From contig NZ_CP093384.1 of NCBI RefSeq assembly GCF_022655055.1, positions 1,054,001 through 1,118,000 of the forward strand: a DNA stretch of 64,000 bases, read 5' to 3'. The position numbers were made by a program, and so were the translations under genes. Positions within the stretch are counted from its first letter, which is position 1. Each line of letters begins with the position of its first letter. The notes below the pieces were generated by a model. It made no database searches. It was not told the DNA's origin and saw nothing but the letters and a program-made list of their open reading frames with translations. This document shows, piece after piece, positions 1-9,914 of the stretch. Source of the stretch: Vagococcus sp. CY52-2 (GTDB taxonomy: Bacteria > Bacillota > Bacilli > Lactobacillales > Vagococcaceae).

Positions 1-101
1 ACAAATTCACCCTCTTTTACACTGAGGCTCACTCCCTTTAGTGCTTGAAATAATGAATCTCCTGTACCAAACGTTTTTGTTACGTTATTTATTTCTAACA
101 T
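1..101 (-). CDS. ABC transporter ATP-binding protein, N-terminus only (partial)
   Basis: The gene enters the window at base 101 and runs off its left edge, so only about 33 codons are visible. The translation begins MLEINNVTKTFGTGD and continues into an ALKGVSLSV stretch, the usual first two beta strands of an ABC nucleotide-binding domain; an insertion after TFGTG resembles LolD/MacB-type export ATPases. Walker A lies outside the window. The start is the ATG preceded by a weak purine-rich GTGGG. The gene is transcribed divergently from the antiporter gene at 287. The transported substrate cannot be inferred. Confidence 0.75.
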   Translation of the reverse strand, partial: MLEINNVTKTFGTGDSLFQALKGVSLSVKEGEF

Positions 102-286
102 CTTTTTACCCACTTTCGTTCTCACAATCCCCTCATTATAGAATAACATGTTAACGTTTATATTAAAACGAACAATATCCCAAGATTGTTAACACATAAT
201 AATTTTAACACTGTTTTATTAGAAAAGGCTATTATTCATACAGATTTTTGCTATACTTATTATATACAAAAAATGGAGGTGAAGCT

Positions 287-2386
287 ATGGCAGTATTAGA
301 AACCACTATTTTACTGATTATACTCGTTATTCTATCTAATATTATCAGTCACTATCTTGTGGCAGTTCCTACCGCATTAATTGAAATAGCCGTTGGTGTT
401 ATTGCCGCATTATTTTTACATTTAGATATAGAATTACAAACTGATTGGTTTATGTTGTTATTTGTAGCACCACTTTTATACAATGATGCCAAGCATTTTC
501 CAAAGAAAGAATTATGGGAACTACGAGCTCCAATTTTTGCTAATGCTATTTTCCTTGTCTTTCTTACTACAATTGCAGGAGGACTATTAATTAATTTATT
601 TATCCCACAAGTCAGCTTGCCATTAGCCTTTGCTTTGGCAGCTGTATTATCACCAACCGATCCAGTAGCAGTTCAAGGTATCGCTGAACAAGTAAAACTT
701 CCTAAACGAATTTTAACGTTAATCAGTGGGGAGAGTTTGATTAATGATGCTAGTGGATTAATCGCTTTTAAATATGCACTAGCGGCCTTTCTAACTGGCA
801 CTTTCTCATTAAGACAAGCCTCTGGTGACTTTATTTATATGACTTTAATCGGTATACTGACTGGCTATATCATCAGTCGACTAATTTATTTGATTCAAAG
901 GAGTTTGTTAAGGCAAGGCATTCAAGATGTTATTTTACATTCGTCTCTTCAAGTAATGACGCCTTTTGTTATTTTTATTATGGCAGAAATCGTTCGGGCA
1001 TCAGGAGTTATTGCAGTAGTCGTTTCAGGTGTTATGGCCATTCAGCAAGAGCCATTATTTAGAGGACAATTTTCTGAGATAAAAATTGTAACCAATAAAT
1101 TATGGGATATTATTATTTACTTGCTAAATGGCATTGTTTTTGTCGTATTAGGTACAACTCTTCCTTATGCTATGCGTGGAGCCATTATTAATCCTACTAT
1201 TAATAATGCTCTGTTAATCCTTTATGTTATCATCGTGTGGCTTATACTGATGATAATAAGAACATTATGGACGTATGCTTACATGTGGTATCATTACTTT
1301 AAAGCAAAAGATAACATCCAACTAAAGCCCAAATTTTCTATTGCTATTTTAACGGGATTAACTGGTGTTAGGGGAGCTGTTACTATGGCGATGGTTTTAT
1401 CTATTCCATTCTTTTTACCAAATGGTGCGGTATTCCAAGAACGATATCTGATTATCTTTTTAGCTAGTGGCGTTATTTTAGCAAGTTTACTAGTCGCTGT
1501 GATTACATTGCCTATTTTCACAAAACAGAAAAAGCGATTGATCTTAGCCGGGGATGAAGGAACACAAGAACCTATTGATGACTCAAATAATTCATCTCAA
1601 CTACCTGAAATAGAAGCTAGAAAATTAATGACTAAACGAGCCATTCAATCCTTACAGCAAGAGTTAAATAATGAAAATCAATTAATTATTAACGATATTC
1701 TACAAGATTTTGATAAGCAATTACGTTTCTTATACTTAGATGATAATCATACATCTAACACTGTTTATTATGAATTAGAATCAGATTATAGATGCCAAGC
1801 AGCAGATTTTGAAACAAATAAAGTAATGGAGATACTACCTCAACTAGCATTACCTAAAAAAATTGAACAAAACTATTTAAAAATGCTTGAATACAAACAA
1901 CGTGCCCATTCAAGTAATGTTAAAATCATCATACAACGTTCTTTGTACAAAGTTCAGAAAAAAATCAAAAGAATCGTATATCAGACTTTCCTAAAACGAC
2001 AACCTGAAAAATCCCAATTAGATAATGTTAAAAAAATTACCTTATTAGAAGTTAAAAGTTCTGAAGCAACTTTTGATATGTTAAATGATTGTCAAAATAA
2101 TTTAGATAAAGCAGACAAATATTTTACAGTAAAATATAATATTTTAAACCAACTTATGATGGAATATACAAGTAAGATACATCGCATTCAGCATTATCAT
2201 CTTATTCAAGAATCATCTTATCAAGAGATATACAGAGATTATTTTTTAAGGGCTCTTGATGAAGAAAGAGGTATGATTCAAAAGCTTCTTGAACAAGGGC
2301 GAATTTCTAATACTATGGCAAATCAACTACGCCAAGGAATTAATTACAATGAAACATCCTTTCTACAAACAAATATTGAAGATTAA
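287..2386 (+). CDS. CPA1-family Na+/H+ antiporter
   Basis: Predicted 699-residue monovalent cation/proton antiporter of the NhaP/YjcE group. Residues 1 to about 430 are a chain of hydrophobic helices. The family signature SPTDPVAV is at about 122-129 and the ND pair of the ion-binding site at 153-154, in GESLINDASG. After the last helix a charged, helical cytoplasmic tail of about 260 residues follows, long for the family and perhaps regulatory. I use the ATG at 287 because GGAGGTGA lies just upstream; an earlier in-frame TTG at 248 has no such site. The gene is monocistronic and followed by a strong hairpin. Likely role is pH and sodium homeostasis; ion specificity is not shown by sequence. 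Confidence 0.9.
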   Translation: MAVLETTILLIILVILSNIISHYLVAVPTALIEIAVGVIAALFLHLDIELQTDWFMLLFVAPLLYNDAKHFPKKELWELRAPIFANAIFLVFLTTIAGGLLINLFIPQVSLPLAFALAAVLSPTDPVAVQGIAEQVKLPKRILTLISGESLINDASGLIAFKYALAAFLTGTFSLRQASGDFIYMTLIGILTGYIISRLIYLIQRSLLRQGIQDVILHSSLQVMTPFVIFIMAEIVRASGVIAVVVSGVMAIQQEPLFRGQFSEIKIVTNKLWDIIIYLLNGIVFVVLGTTLPYAMRGAIINPTINNALLILYVIIVWLILMIIRTLWTYAYMWYHYFKAKDNIQLKPKFSIAILTGLTGVRGAVTMAMVLSIPFFLPNGAVFQERYLIIFLASGVILASLLVAVITLPIFTKQKKRLILAGDEGTQEPIDDSNNSSQLPEIEARKLMTKRAIQSLQQELNNENQLIINDILQDFDKQLRFLYLDDNHTSNTVYYELESDYRCQAADFETNKVMEILPQLALPKKIEQNYLKMLEYKQRAHSSNVKIIIQRSLYKVQKKIKRIVYQTFLKRQPEKSQLDNVKKITLLEVKSSEATFDMLNDCQNNLDKADKYFTVKYNILNQLMMEYTSKIHRIQHYHLIQESSYQEIYRDYFLRALDEERGMIQKLLEQGRISNTMANQLRQGINYNETSFLQTNIED

Positions 2387-2393
2387 ATTAAAA

Positions 2394-2440
2394 CATAACA
2401 AAAAGTCGAAAATTAATTCAATTTTCGACTTTTTGTTATG
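2394..2440 (+). terminator. Rho-independent terminator after the antiporter gene
   Basis: Long inverted repeat: CATAACAAAAAGTCGAAAAT pairs with its complement ending at 2440. The central GTCGAAAA/TTTTCGAC core is followed by a T run inside the second arm. It is symmetric enough to stop transcription from either side. Confidence 0.8.
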
Positions 2441-2705
2441 TAAAAATATCTTTTGATTATTGTGTTATCTATAGTATAAGCTAGTTCATATTCATTGCCT
2501 AAATCGTCAACCAATCATTTGTCATTTAAATCAGATATAGTAAATTTTTTTATGATATCTTTTCCACTAATAGTGACTTTTTTATTTTTTATCTACTGAT
2601 ATAACAACATTTTTAAATAATTTTTCGATTTTCTTATCAAAATGATATAAAATATTTTCTTTAAACGACTCTTTATGAGTCACAACTGAAGTAATTGAGC
2701 AAATT
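2441..2705 (-). pseudogene. Decayed coding remnant, function unknown
   Basis: This stretch holds no intact gene but reads as protein in broken pieces on the minus strand. From about 2705 to 2595 one frame gives VVTHKESFKENILYHFDKK and continues to a TAA. The next frame then gives KKVTISGKDIIKKFTISDLN, a TGA, and after it LVDDLGNEYELAYTIDNTII. The TGA looks like a mutated Trp codon. Composition (charged, Ile/Lys-rich, no long low-complexity runs) resembles a small secreted or lipoprotein domain. No start codon or ribosome site is recognisable. The family is not recognised. Confidence 0.45.
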
Positions 2706-2742
2706 TAATTTTTAACCACTCCACTCTTTTTAAATATTATAC

Positions 2743-2777
2743 AAAAAAACCAACCTTCACTTAAGAAAATTGGTTTT
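2743..2777 (-). terminator. Terminator after glmS
   Basis: On the minus strand AAAACCAA is followed by a loop and TTGGTTTTTTT, seven bases after the glmS stop codon. The stem is AT-rich but followed by a good T tract. Confidence 0.7.
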
Positions 2778-2783
2778 AATTGT

Positions 2784-4592
2784 TTATTCTACTGTCACAC
2801 TTTTTGCTAAGTTACGTGGTTTATCAACATCTAATCCTCTTTGCAAACTGGCATAATATGCTAATAATTGTAACGGCACCACACTAACTAGTGGTGTTAG
2901 TAGTTCATGTACTGGCAACAACACGAGTTCGTCGCCTTCATGTGCGACATTTTCAAGTGAGATTGTTAAAACATTTGCCCCACGACTTTCCACTTCTTTT
3001 GCGTTTCCGCGTGTATGACTGGCTGTTTTTTCATCTGTGATAATCGAAATGACTGGTGTGCCTTCTTCAATCAAGGCAATGGTTCCATGTTTTAATTCCC
3101 CAGCAGCAAATCCTTCTGCTTGAATATAAGAAATTTCTTTTAATTTAAGCGCTGCTTCCATCGATACGGCATAATCTAATCCACGACCAATAAAGAAGGC
3201 ATTGCGTGTTGTTCCTAAGAGCGACTCGCTAAGACCAGCTATTAATTCTTTTTCACTAATCATTGAATCCATTACAGAGGCGATAATTGCCATCTCATGA
3301 GCTAAATCAATTGATGACGCTTTTTCTAATCCTTTTTTTAATCCAATAGATTGTGCTAAATAAGCCATAACTGCAATTTGAGACGTATAAGCTTTTGTTG
3401 ATGCTACGGCAATTTCTGGACCGGCATGTAATAATAACGTGTAGGTCGCTTCACGTGATAGTGTAGAACCTTTTACGTTCGTAATAGTCAGTGATGGTAA
3501 ATTCAATTCATTTACTTTAACCAATACTTGACGACTATCAGCTGTTTCACCACTTTGCGTTAAGAAAATGAAGAAAGGCTTCTCTGATAAAATTGGCATA
3601 TCATAGCCCATCTCACTAGCTAAATGTACTTCAACTGGAATATGCGTTAACTCTTCAATGATTTTTTTACCAACTAAACCGGCATGCCAACTTGTACCGC
3701 ATCCAACGATATAGATACGATCACTTGATGCCATATGAGAGATAATATCTTCATCAATTGTTGTCTTGCCATCTTCTGTTAAATATTCAGAAATTAATTT
3801 TCTCATCACACTTGGTTGCTCATCAATTTCTTTTAACATGTAATGAGGGTATAAACCTTTTTCAGTGTCTGTTGCATCAATATCAGCCACAAAAGACTCA
3901 CGTGATAATTTATTTGACTCTCTATCAAAAATAGTCAACTCACCTGGTGTTAAAATAATGCGTTCACCATCTTTAATTTCAACAAATTCATTTGTTTCAT
4001 TAATCATGGCCATTGCATCACTACCAACATAATGGCAATTTTCGCCAAGTCCGATTAGTAATGGGCTTTTATTTTTCGCAAGGTATAGTGTGTTGCTATC
4101 TTCTACGTCCATTAATGCAATCGCATAAGAACCTTCTACTTTGTCTAAAGCTGCTTTAAATGCTTCAAAAGGCGTTTTACCTTGACGATAAAAATAATCA
4201 ACCAATTCAACGACAATCTCACTATCTGTATCCCCTTTTAAGGCGATATCAGTTAAATAATCATTTTTTAACTCTAAATAATTTTCAATCACGCCATTAT
4301 GTACTAAACAGAATTTTCCACTTGTTGATTGATGTGGGTGTGCATTTTCTGTATTTGGTACACCATGCGTTGCCCAACGTGTATGACCAATTCCAATATG
4401 GCCTTCAGGAATGTTATTAGCCAAAGCTTTTAATTCACTCACACGACCTGGTGCTTTAACAAGGTAAGCTTCTGTATCATCCGCTACCATAATTCCTGCT
4501 GAATCATAGCCTCTATATTCTAATTTTTCTAATCCTGTTAACAAGATATCTTTCGCTTGGTTGTTTCCGATTACTCCAACTATTCCACACAT
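2784..4592 (-). CDS. glmS: Glutamine--fructose-6-phosphate aminotransferase (isomerizing)
   Basis: First committed enzyme of UDP-GlcNAc synthesis: it moves the amide nitrogen of glutamine to fructose-6-phosphate, giving glucosamine-6-phosphate in the cytosol. The protein starts MCGIVGVIG, so Cys2 becomes the N-terminal nucleophile of the glutaminase domain (about 1-235). Two SIS sugar-isomerase domains follow, with the GCGTSWHAG and [10 protein letters not shown] loops. The C-terminal end [13 protein letters not shown] is typical. Its 602 residues match the family. The gene has its own promoter and a glmS ribozyme leader and lies directly downstream of cdaA-cdaR-glmM, whose terminator separates the two units. 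Confidence 0.98.
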   Translation of the reverse strand: MCGIVGVIGNNQAKDILLTGLEKLEYRGYDSAGIMVADDTEAYLVKAPGRVSELKALANNIPEGHIGIGHTRWATHGVPNTENAHPHQSTSGKFCLVHNGVIENYLELKNDYLTDIALKGDTDSEIVVELVDYFYRQGKTPFEAFKAALDKVEGSYAIALMDVEDSNTLYLAKNKSPLLIGLGENCHYVGSDAMAMINETNEFVEIKDGERIILTPGELTIFDRESNKLSRESFVADIDATDTEKGLYPHYMLKEIDEQPSVMRKLISEYLTEDGKTTIDEDIISHMASSDRIYIVGCGTSWHAGLVGKKIIEELTHIPVEVHLASEMGYDMPILSEKPFFIFLTQSGETADSRQVLVKVNELNLPSLTITNVKGSTLSREATYTLLLHAGPEIAVASTKAYTSQIAVMAYLAQSIGLKKGLEKASSIDLAHEMAIIASVMDSMISEKELIAGLSESLLGTTRNAFFIGRGLDYAVSMEAALKLKEISYIQAEGFAAGELKHGTIALIEEGTPVISIITDEKTASHTRGNAKEVESRGANVLTISLENVAHEGDELVLLPVHELLTPLVSVVPLQLLAYYASLQRGLDVDKPRNLAKSVTVE

Positions 4593-4629
4593 TCATATTT
4601 CCAACTTTCTTTTAAAATAGTTGTTTCTA

Positions 4630-4764
4630 TTTTTTTGCATGAATAAAGTTTTGTCAAACAAGTTCCCTTGCTATTTTGTCTTTATCCTAAGAGTGCAAAC
4701 CCTATGAGCCACCCGCCGAATTTTCGATAAACTCATTCCTCGTCACCTAAAAAGGTCTGGCGCT
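4630..4764 (-). promoter_or_regulatory. glmS leader: glmS ribozyme (glucosamine-6-phosphate-activated self-cleaving riboswitch)
   Basis: The minus-strand leader contains the conserved core in the right order: GCGCCAGA at 4763-4756, GACGAGG, GTTTATCGAAAATTCGGCGG, GTGGCTC, then CTCTTAGGATAAAG and the CAAGGGAACTTG hairpin. Family knowledge places self-cleavage just before GCGCCAGA, that is between bases 4764 and 4763. The predicted transcription start (about 4805) leaves a short upstream leader of about 40 nt. Glucosamine-6-phosphate binding triggers cleavage and mRNA decay, giving feedback control of glmS. The 3' boundary is approximate. Confidence 0.96.
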
Positions 4765-4812
4765 AAATTGGTATAGATACCTTAAATAGTAATAAAAAAT
4801 AGAAACAAGATT

Positions 4813-4841
4813 ATAATAACCTTTAATAAACTTTCAGTCAA
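4813..4841 (-). promoter_or_regulatory. SigA-type promoter of glmS
   Basis: TTGACT (4841-4836) and TATTAT (4818-4813) are separated by 17 bases. An overlapping TATAAT three bases downstream is an alternative -10. The predicted start near 4805 lies just upstream of the ribozyme cleavage site. Confidence 0.8.
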
Positions 4842-4889
4842 CATTAAAATAAATTTATCTTTCTTTTTATGTCATTTTGGTATAGACAA

Positions 4890-4927
4890 AAAAATGATGT
4901 TATCATCCCTGAATAACATCATTTTTT
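4890..4927 (-). terminator. Terminator after glmM
   Basis: AAAATGATGTTAT and its exact complement ATAACATCATTTT flank a short loop, with T residues after the second arm on the minus strand. It ends the cdaA-cdaR-glmM unit eight bases after the glmM stop. Confidence 0.88.
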
Positions 4928-4934
4928 GCAAACC

Positions 4935-6290
4935 TTAAATTCCTATTTCTTGAATCACGACATTCGCAATTTTTTCTACATAATAATTTACTTTTTCTTC
5001 TGTTGGTGCTTCGGCCATCACACGTAATAGCGGTTCAGTTCCTGAAGGTCTTACTAAGACACGACCATCGCCGTCCATTTCTCCTTCTACTTCTTCAATT
5101 ACTGCTTTAATCGCCGGAACATCCATTGCACCATATTTATCTGATACTTTAATATTAACCAATTTTTGGGGATATTCTTCAATATCCGCTACTAATTCAG
5201 ATAATTTTTTACCGGAAGATTTCATCACTTGCATTAGTTGAATACCAGATAATAAACCATCACCAGTTGTATTATGTTGTAAGAAAACAATATGTCCAGA
5301 TTGTTCTCCACCAAGATTGTAACCAGACTTTCTCATTTCTTCTACAACATAACGATCTCCTACTTGAGTTGTTACAGCTGCTAAGCCAGCTTCTTCAACA
5401 GCTTTATGGAAACCTAAGTTACTCATAACTGTTGCAACAATCGTATTTTTATTCAATTCATCGTTTGATGCAAGATATTTTCCGCAAATATATAAAATTT
5501 TATCTCCATCAACAATTTGACCATTTTCATCAACTGCTATTACGCGATCACCATCACCATCAAATGCCAAGCCTAAGTCTGCTTCTTTTTCAACAACAAA
5601 TTTAGTTAATTCTTCAGGATGAGTCGATCCTACACCGTCATTAATATTTAATCCATCTGGTCTTACTCCCATTGTATAGAAATCAGTATCTAAATCAGCA
5701 AATAATTGATTAATCAATGGACTAGTTGCACCGTTTGCTCCATCTAGACAAACAGTTAATCCATTCAACGATTCAGATACCGTTTTTTTCAAGAATTCAA
5801 TATATTTTTGAGAACCCTCACGGTAGATATTCAATGTTCCTAGCCCTAAAGCTGATGGACGAGGCAATAAATCTGTTTCCGCATCTAATAATACCTCAAT
5901 CTCCTCTTCCTCTTCATCAGATAATTTGAAGCCATCAGGACCAAAGAATTTAATCCCATTATCTTCAGCAGGATTATGTGATGCTGAAATCATAACACCA
6001 GCAGCTGCTTTTTGTGTTCTTGTTAAATAAGCCACACCAGGAGTTGAAATAACGCCAAGTTGCAATACTTCGATTCCAACTGATAACAATCCAGAAATTA
6101 ATGCTTGTTCTAATAATTGACCAGAAATTCGCGTATCTCTGCCTACTAATACCTGTGGTTTTCCTTCTGTCAAATGGCTGTGCTGACATAAAACATGTCC
6201 TCCACAACGTCCGATTTTAAATGCTAACTCTGGTGTCAATTCTTTATTGGCTATTCCTCTAACACCATCAGTTCCAAAATATTTACCCAT
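4935..6290 (-). CDS. glmM: Phosphoglucosamine mutase
   Basis: Interconverts glucosamine-6-phosphate and glucosamine-1-phosphate in UDP-GlcNAc synthesis, so it acts right after GlmS. The N-terminus [12 protein letters not shown] is diagnostic. The phosphoserine loop SASHNP is at residues 102-107 and the metal-binding loop DGDGDR lies in domain 2; the C-terminal phosphate-binding loop [12 protein letters not shown] is present. At 451 residues it is full length. AGGAGA lies eight bases before the ATG. It is the third gene of the cdaA-cdaR-glmM operon; in related Firmicutes GlmM binds and inhibits CdaA, so the gene order joins cell-wall precursor supply to c-di-AMP signalling. Confidence 0.98.
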   Translation of the reverse strand: MGKYFGTDGVRGIANKELTPELAFKIGRCGGHVLCQHSHLTEGKPQVLVGRDTRISGQLLEQALISGLLSVGIEVLQLGVISTPGVAYLTRTQKAAAGVMISASHNPAEDNGIKFFGPDGFKLSDEEEEEIEVLLDAETDLLPRPSALGLGTLNIYREGSQKYIEFLKKTVSESLNGLTVCLDGANGATSPLINQLFADLDTDFYTMGVRPDGLNINDGVGSTHPEELTKFVVEKEADLGLAFDGDGDRVIAVDENGQIVDGDKILYICGKYLASNDELNKNTIVATVMSNLGFHKAVEEAGLAAVTTQVGDRYVVEEMRKSGYNLGGEQSGHIVFLQHNTTGDGLLSGIQLMQVMKSSGKKLSELVADIEEYPQKLVNIKVSDKYGAMDVPAIKAVIEEVEGEMDGDGRVLVRPSGTEPLLRVMAEAPTEEKVNYYVEKIANVVIQEIGI

Positions 6291-6331
6291 TTTTTTATCT
6301 CCTAACTCAATTTACAATTTATTCTTTTATT

Positions 6332-7315
6332 TTATTTACTCGAACTATCACTCGTTGATGTTTTTACTTCATTTGGTTTAACTGTCACTGAGACAGTTTC
6401 TGGAATAACTTTCACTCCATTTGGAACAACAACAGCATATGAGCTAGTTACCGTTTCTTTAATATTACTTGTATCAATTTTTAATTCAATACCGTTTATT
6501 TCATCTAGTACTTCTTTAGGCCCTTCAATATCAACCATGTCATCTTTAATAGTAAAGGTAAAATCTTTTATCCCTTTAGGTATCGTTCCTGACTGAACAG
6601 GTGTAACTTTTACTCGTTTGCTTGGGACCGTTACTTTTACATTCACACTAACTGTTTCAGGTTCAATTTTTACATCAAGGGGCTCGCCAGATTTATTGAC
6701 TGCATAAGGTTTGACTCTTTCAGAAAAATTGCTTGTCACATTTGTTTTATCACTCACACCTGCAATCACTCTGTCTACTTCTTTGACAGATGCTTCTGAA
6801 CCACTTACTTTTACAGTCATCGGGTCAATTGTTGCTTCATTTGTTGAGTAACCCTCTTGATAAATTTTATTATCAATTGCCGGTTCCACTTTGAATGTAT
6901 TACTATCCTTATTTTCGATCGTTACTGATAGTTTGCTTGGCTTAATAGTTCCCTTAACAGAATTAGGTAACCCAACTACCTCTAAAGGCACTTCATGTGT
7001 TCCTACATTATATTTAGTTAAGTCCATGACAACTGAAAATCCTCGTGTCTCAGCATTGGATTCTTTATCAAGTAAAATTTTATTATTACTTGTTAAATCA
7101 ACAGAAACGGTTTCTTGGTAACCAGAAATAAAGTATTTATCTTGATTATACGTTACATTGACAGGTACATTTTCAGCTGTTGCTTGCAATTCTTTCATCG
7201 TTCCTGTAACGGATTTATTCGAAATAACAAACGAATTAGCATTATAATATAATAGAATAGCAAAAAAGAGAGATAAAATTCGAATAAACCAAGGTGATCT
7301 ACTATCATTTTTCAT
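6332..7315 (-). CDS. cdaR: YbbR-domain regulator of diadenylate cyclase
   Basis: Membrane-anchored extracytoplasmic protein that modulates the activity of CdaA in Firmicutes. One hydrophobic segment near residues 10-28 (FIRILSLFFAILLYYNA) is a signal anchor. The rest consists of repeated YbbR beta domains, each carrying a VSVTIENK, VKVSGSE or VSVNVKV-like strand pattern, and it ends in a Ser/Thr-rich tail (TSTSDSSSK). The start overlaps the end of cdaA by 11 bases and its ribosome site AAGGAGG lies inside cdaA, so translation is probably coupled. Length 327 is typical. Confidence 0.93.
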   Translation of the reverse strand: MKNDSRSPWFIRILSLFFAILLYYNANSFVISNKSVTGTMKELQATAENVPVNVTYNQDKYFISGYQETVSVDLTSNNKILLDKESNAETRGFSVVMDLTKYNVGTHEVPLEVVGLPNSVKGTIKPSKLSVTIENKDSNTFKVEPAIDNKIYQEGYSTNEATIDPMTVKVSGSEASVKEVDRVIAGVSDKTNVTSNFSERVKPYAVNKSGEPLDVKIEPETVSVNVKVTVPSKRVKVTPVQSGTIPKGIKDFTFTIKDDMVDIEGPKEVLDEINGIELKIDTSNIKETVTSSYAVVVPNGVKVIPETVSVTVKPNEVKTSTSDSSSK

Positions 7316-8204
7316 CTTTTTTGCCTCCTTTTTTAAAGCTTTTTTTTACGTCTTCAATAAACAACGCAATACCTGATTGTGACTCTTCTTCACTAAAATC
7401 AGATAATTCTTGTTTTAACACTTCCAGATACGCTTCACGTTGAAGTCCAGGTAGAAATATTTTATTGTGTGTAATACTAACCTCTCCTGTTTCTTCTGAT
7501 ACAACAAGTGTTAAGGCATCTGATGTTTCACTGACACCAATTGCAGCACGATGTCTTGTTCCAAACTCTTTTGGAATTTTATTACTCTCAGACAGAGGTA
7601 AATAACTTGAAGCGGATGCTATTTTATTGTCTTTAATAATCACTGCACCATCATGTAATGGAGTATTTGGAATAAAAATATTAATTAATAACTGACTAGA
7701 AATATCTGCATCAAGTGGAATACCACTTTCAATAATATCGATTAAATTATCATTTCGTTGAATAGTAATCAACGCACCAATTTTCCGTTTAGACATATAC
7801 TGTAGTGCTTCATCTAAAGCTGTTATAAAAGACTGTTGCATGTTTTTTTGTCTGCTAGAATGTGTTAAGGCAGCTCCTCTACCAAGATGTTCTAGCCCTC
7901 GTCTAACTTCTGGTTGAAAAATAACAATTGCTGCGACAACACCATAAGTGATCACCTGATTCATTAGCCATGAAACAGTATTTAAACCTAAAAAATCACT
8001 AACGATTCTTACAATGATAATCACTGCGATCCCCTTAAAAACTTGGATAGCCTTTGTGTCATTTAATAGCATTAAGAACTTGTAAACAACATACCAAACG
8101 ACTAATATATCTACTACATGGATCAAAACACTCAAAGTTAAATACTTGTTGAGTAAATTTTGCCAAATCTCAGGTCTGAACAAGCTCGTTCCAGTTAATA
8201 TCAT
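7305..8204 (-). CDS. cdaA: Diadenylate cyclase CdaA (DisA_N domain)
   Basis: Synthesises cyclic di-AMP from two ATP at the cytoplasmic membrane. Three hydrophobic helices occupy roughly residues 22-98. The cyclase domain follows with the catalytic DGA at 185-187 and the RHR of GTRHRAAIG at 217-219, both intact. The C-terminal 30 residues are rich in Lys. A strong site GGGGGAGGA precedes the ATG. It is the first gene of the operon with cdaR and glmM. The matching c-di-AMP hydrolase gene, pgpH, is also in this window, at 38.4-40.6 kb. Confidence 0.97.
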   Translation of the reverse strand: MILTGTSLFRPEIWQNLLNKYLTLSVLIHVVDILVVWYVVYKFLMLLNDTKAIQVFKGIAVIIIVRIVSDFLGLNTVSWLMNQVITYGVVAAIVIFQPEVRRGLEHLGRGAALTHSSRQKNMQQSFITALDEALQYMSKRKIGALITIQRNDNLIDIIESGIPLDADISSQLLINIFIPNTPLHDGAVIIKDNKIASASSYLPLSESNKIPKEFGTRHRAAIGVSETSDALTLVVSEETGEVSITHNKIFLPGLQREAYLEVLKQELSDFSEEESQSGIALFIEDVKKSFKKGGKKDEK

Positions 8205-8287
8205 CTTGCTCCTCCCCCTTCATTTTTTTTATAAGTATTTACACTATTAATAATCCCCCCAAATACTTGCTTTATGATACTTTTCTT

Positions 8288-8315
8288 ATTATAACATAGG
8301 TTTATAATCTGAAAA
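8288..8315 (-). promoter_or_regulatory. Candidate promoter of cdaA-cdaR-glmM
   Basis: TTTTCA (8315-8310) and TATAAT (8293-8288) with 16-base spacing, giving a leader of about 75 nt before cdaA. The -35 is weak (4 of 6), so this is a moderate call. Confidence 0.5.
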
Positions 8316-8357
8316 CCTAGAAATTATTTTTTTAACCATTTAATACATTTTTTACAT

Positions 8358-8398
8358 AAAAAAACGCACCTGACATAATTATTAATCAGATACGTTTT
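8358..8398 (-). terminator. Terminator after the purine permease gene
   Basis: Read on the minus strand, AAAACGTATCTGA pairs with TCAGGTGCGTTTT over 13 positions with only G-U wobbles, followed by a T run. On the plus strand these become mismatches, which shows the intended direction. Confidence 0.88.
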
Positions 8399-8419
8399 AT
8401 TCTTTTTATTTAATACTTA

Positions 8420-9856
8420 TTATAATGTTGCTAAAACAATAAAGTTAATAATAAATAGTCCAGTAACGATCCATAAAACTGGAGAAATCTCTTTTACTTT
8501 TCCTTTAACTACTTTGATCAACACAAAAAATATAAAGCCAGCAGCAATACCATAAGAAATACTATAAGCTAGTCCCATAAAAATTGAAGTAAAGAAGGCT
8601 GGAATGGCATCTTCTAAATTGGTCCACTCAATTTCTTTAAATGATGACATCATCATCACGCCAACCAAAATTAATGCCGGCGCAGTTGCTTGTGTTGGAA
8701 CAGCTCCTACAACTGGGGATAAAAAGCTACTCAATAAGAACATTGCTGCAACAACGACAGATGTTAACCCCGTTCTACCACCTGCACCAATGCCTGCTGC
8801 ACTCTCAACATAGGTTGTCACGTTACTTGTTCCTACAATAGCACCTGCAGTTGTAGCAATAGCATCTGCAAACAATGCTTTATCCATTTTTGAATGAATC
8901 CCTCGACTAGTCATAACGGACTCTTCTTCTTCCTTAGAAAAAATACCAGTACGACGACCAGTTCCTATAAAGGTGCCAATAGTATCAAAAATATCAGACA
9001 AACTAAAAGCTAAGACCGTTAATAATACTTGTGGAATTTTTGATGCATCAGAAAACAGTGATGGCATACCATTTGGACCAAACGCTGCACCAAATGTTGT
9101 ACCTAATTCTTTAATTGAGTTTACTAAAGAATTTTGTTGAAAATTAATCGTACTTAAATCAACTACACCCATTGGAATTGACATAATTGTTGTAATAACA
9201 ATACCTATTAAGATAGCACCTTTTACATTTTTTATCACTAAAATAGTTGTAATAATTAATCCAATTAAGGCTAATATGATAGCAGGATTATTAAAATTCG
9301 CTAACGCTGGAACAATTCCCCCATTCGATACAACATTTGTTGCTTTATCACCATCAACAACTGATGAAACAATTGCGCTCTCATCTGATGTAAAGTGTAA
9401 AAATCCTGCATTTTTAATTCCAACATATGCAATAAAAATTCCTATTCCTCCACCAATAGCATGTTGTAAACTTTCAGGTATTGATTGAATAATTAATTTT
9501 CTTAATTTTGTAATTGTAATAATGATATTAATCATACCACATAAGAAAACCATTGCTAAACCTTGTTCCCATGAATAACCTAATCCCATCACAACTGTAA
9601 AGGTAAAAAAAGCATTTAATCCCATACCTGGGGCTTGGGCATATGGAACATTTGCAAACAAGCCCATTATTAGCGTTCCTATTGCGGATGCGATAATAGT
9701 TGCTAAAAAAACTGCTTGAAATGGCATTCCTGATAATGATAAAATAGTTGGATTCACAAATAAGATATAACTCATGGCAAAAAATGTTGTAACTCCTGCC
9801 ATAATTTCTGTTGAAACAGTCGTATTATTTTCTTTTAACTTAAAAAACTTTTCCAT
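8420..9856 (-). CDS. pbuG: NCS2-family guanine/hypoxanthine permease (PbuG/AzgA type)
   Basis: Integral membrane proton symporter for purine bases. The 478 residues include about 12-14 hydrophobic segments. Family motifs are the early AGVTTFFAMSYILFVNP, the substrate-loop region YAQAPGMGLNAFF, and the SLSDIFDTIGTFIGTG and TSNVTTYVESAAGI blocks. The in-frame stop codons just upstream force the ATG at 9856. Its nearest strong ribosome site, GGAAGG, is 14 bases away and better placed for an out-of-frame ATG at 9866 (see the leader ORF). Promoter, PurBox and terminator make it a monocistronic unit under purine control. Guanine versus hypoxanthine preference is not decidable from sequence. Confidence 0.92.
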   Translation of the reverse strand: MEKFFKLKENNTTVSTEIMAGVTTFFAMSYILFVNPTILSLSGMPFQAVFLATIIASAIGTLIMGLFANVPYAQAPGMGLNAFFTFTVVMGLGYSWEQGLAMVFLCGMINIIITITKLRKLIIQSIPESLQHAIGGGIGIFIAYVGIKNAGFLHFTSDESAIVSSVVDGDKATNVVSNGGIVPALANFNNPAIILALIGLIITTILVIKNVKGAILIGIVITTIMSIPMGVVDLSTINFQQNSLVNSIKELGTTFGAAFGPNGMPSLFSDASKIPQVLLTVLAFSLSDIFDTIGTFIGTGRRTGIFSKEEEESVMTSRGIHSKMDKALFADAIATTAGAIVGTSNVTTYVESAAGIGAGGRTGLTSVVVAAMFLLSSFLSPVVGAVPTQATAPALILVGVMMMSSFKEIEWTNLEDAIPAFFTSIFMGLAYSISYGIAAGFIFFVLIKVVKGKVKEISPVLWIVTGLFIINFIVLATL

Positions 9857-9866
9857 TCCCTAACAT
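9840..9866 (-). other. Possible 8-codon leader ORF overlapping the pbuG start
   Basis: ATG at 9866 reads MLGNGKVF and stops at TAA 9842-9840, overlapping the first codons of pbuG in another frame. The ribosome site GGAAGG is ideally spaced for this ATG and poorly for pbuG. It may set pbuG translation by re-initiation, or be a chance ATG. Confidence 0.3.
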
Positions 9867-9914
9867 TACACCTTCCATTATATATTTTGTTCGTCAATAT
9901 CTTTAACAAAATTG

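Noticed and set aside
9887-9899. Second CGAAC box within the pbuG leader
   Set aside because: It matches the PurBox only at the core and lies downstream of the predicted start site, so it is probably chance.
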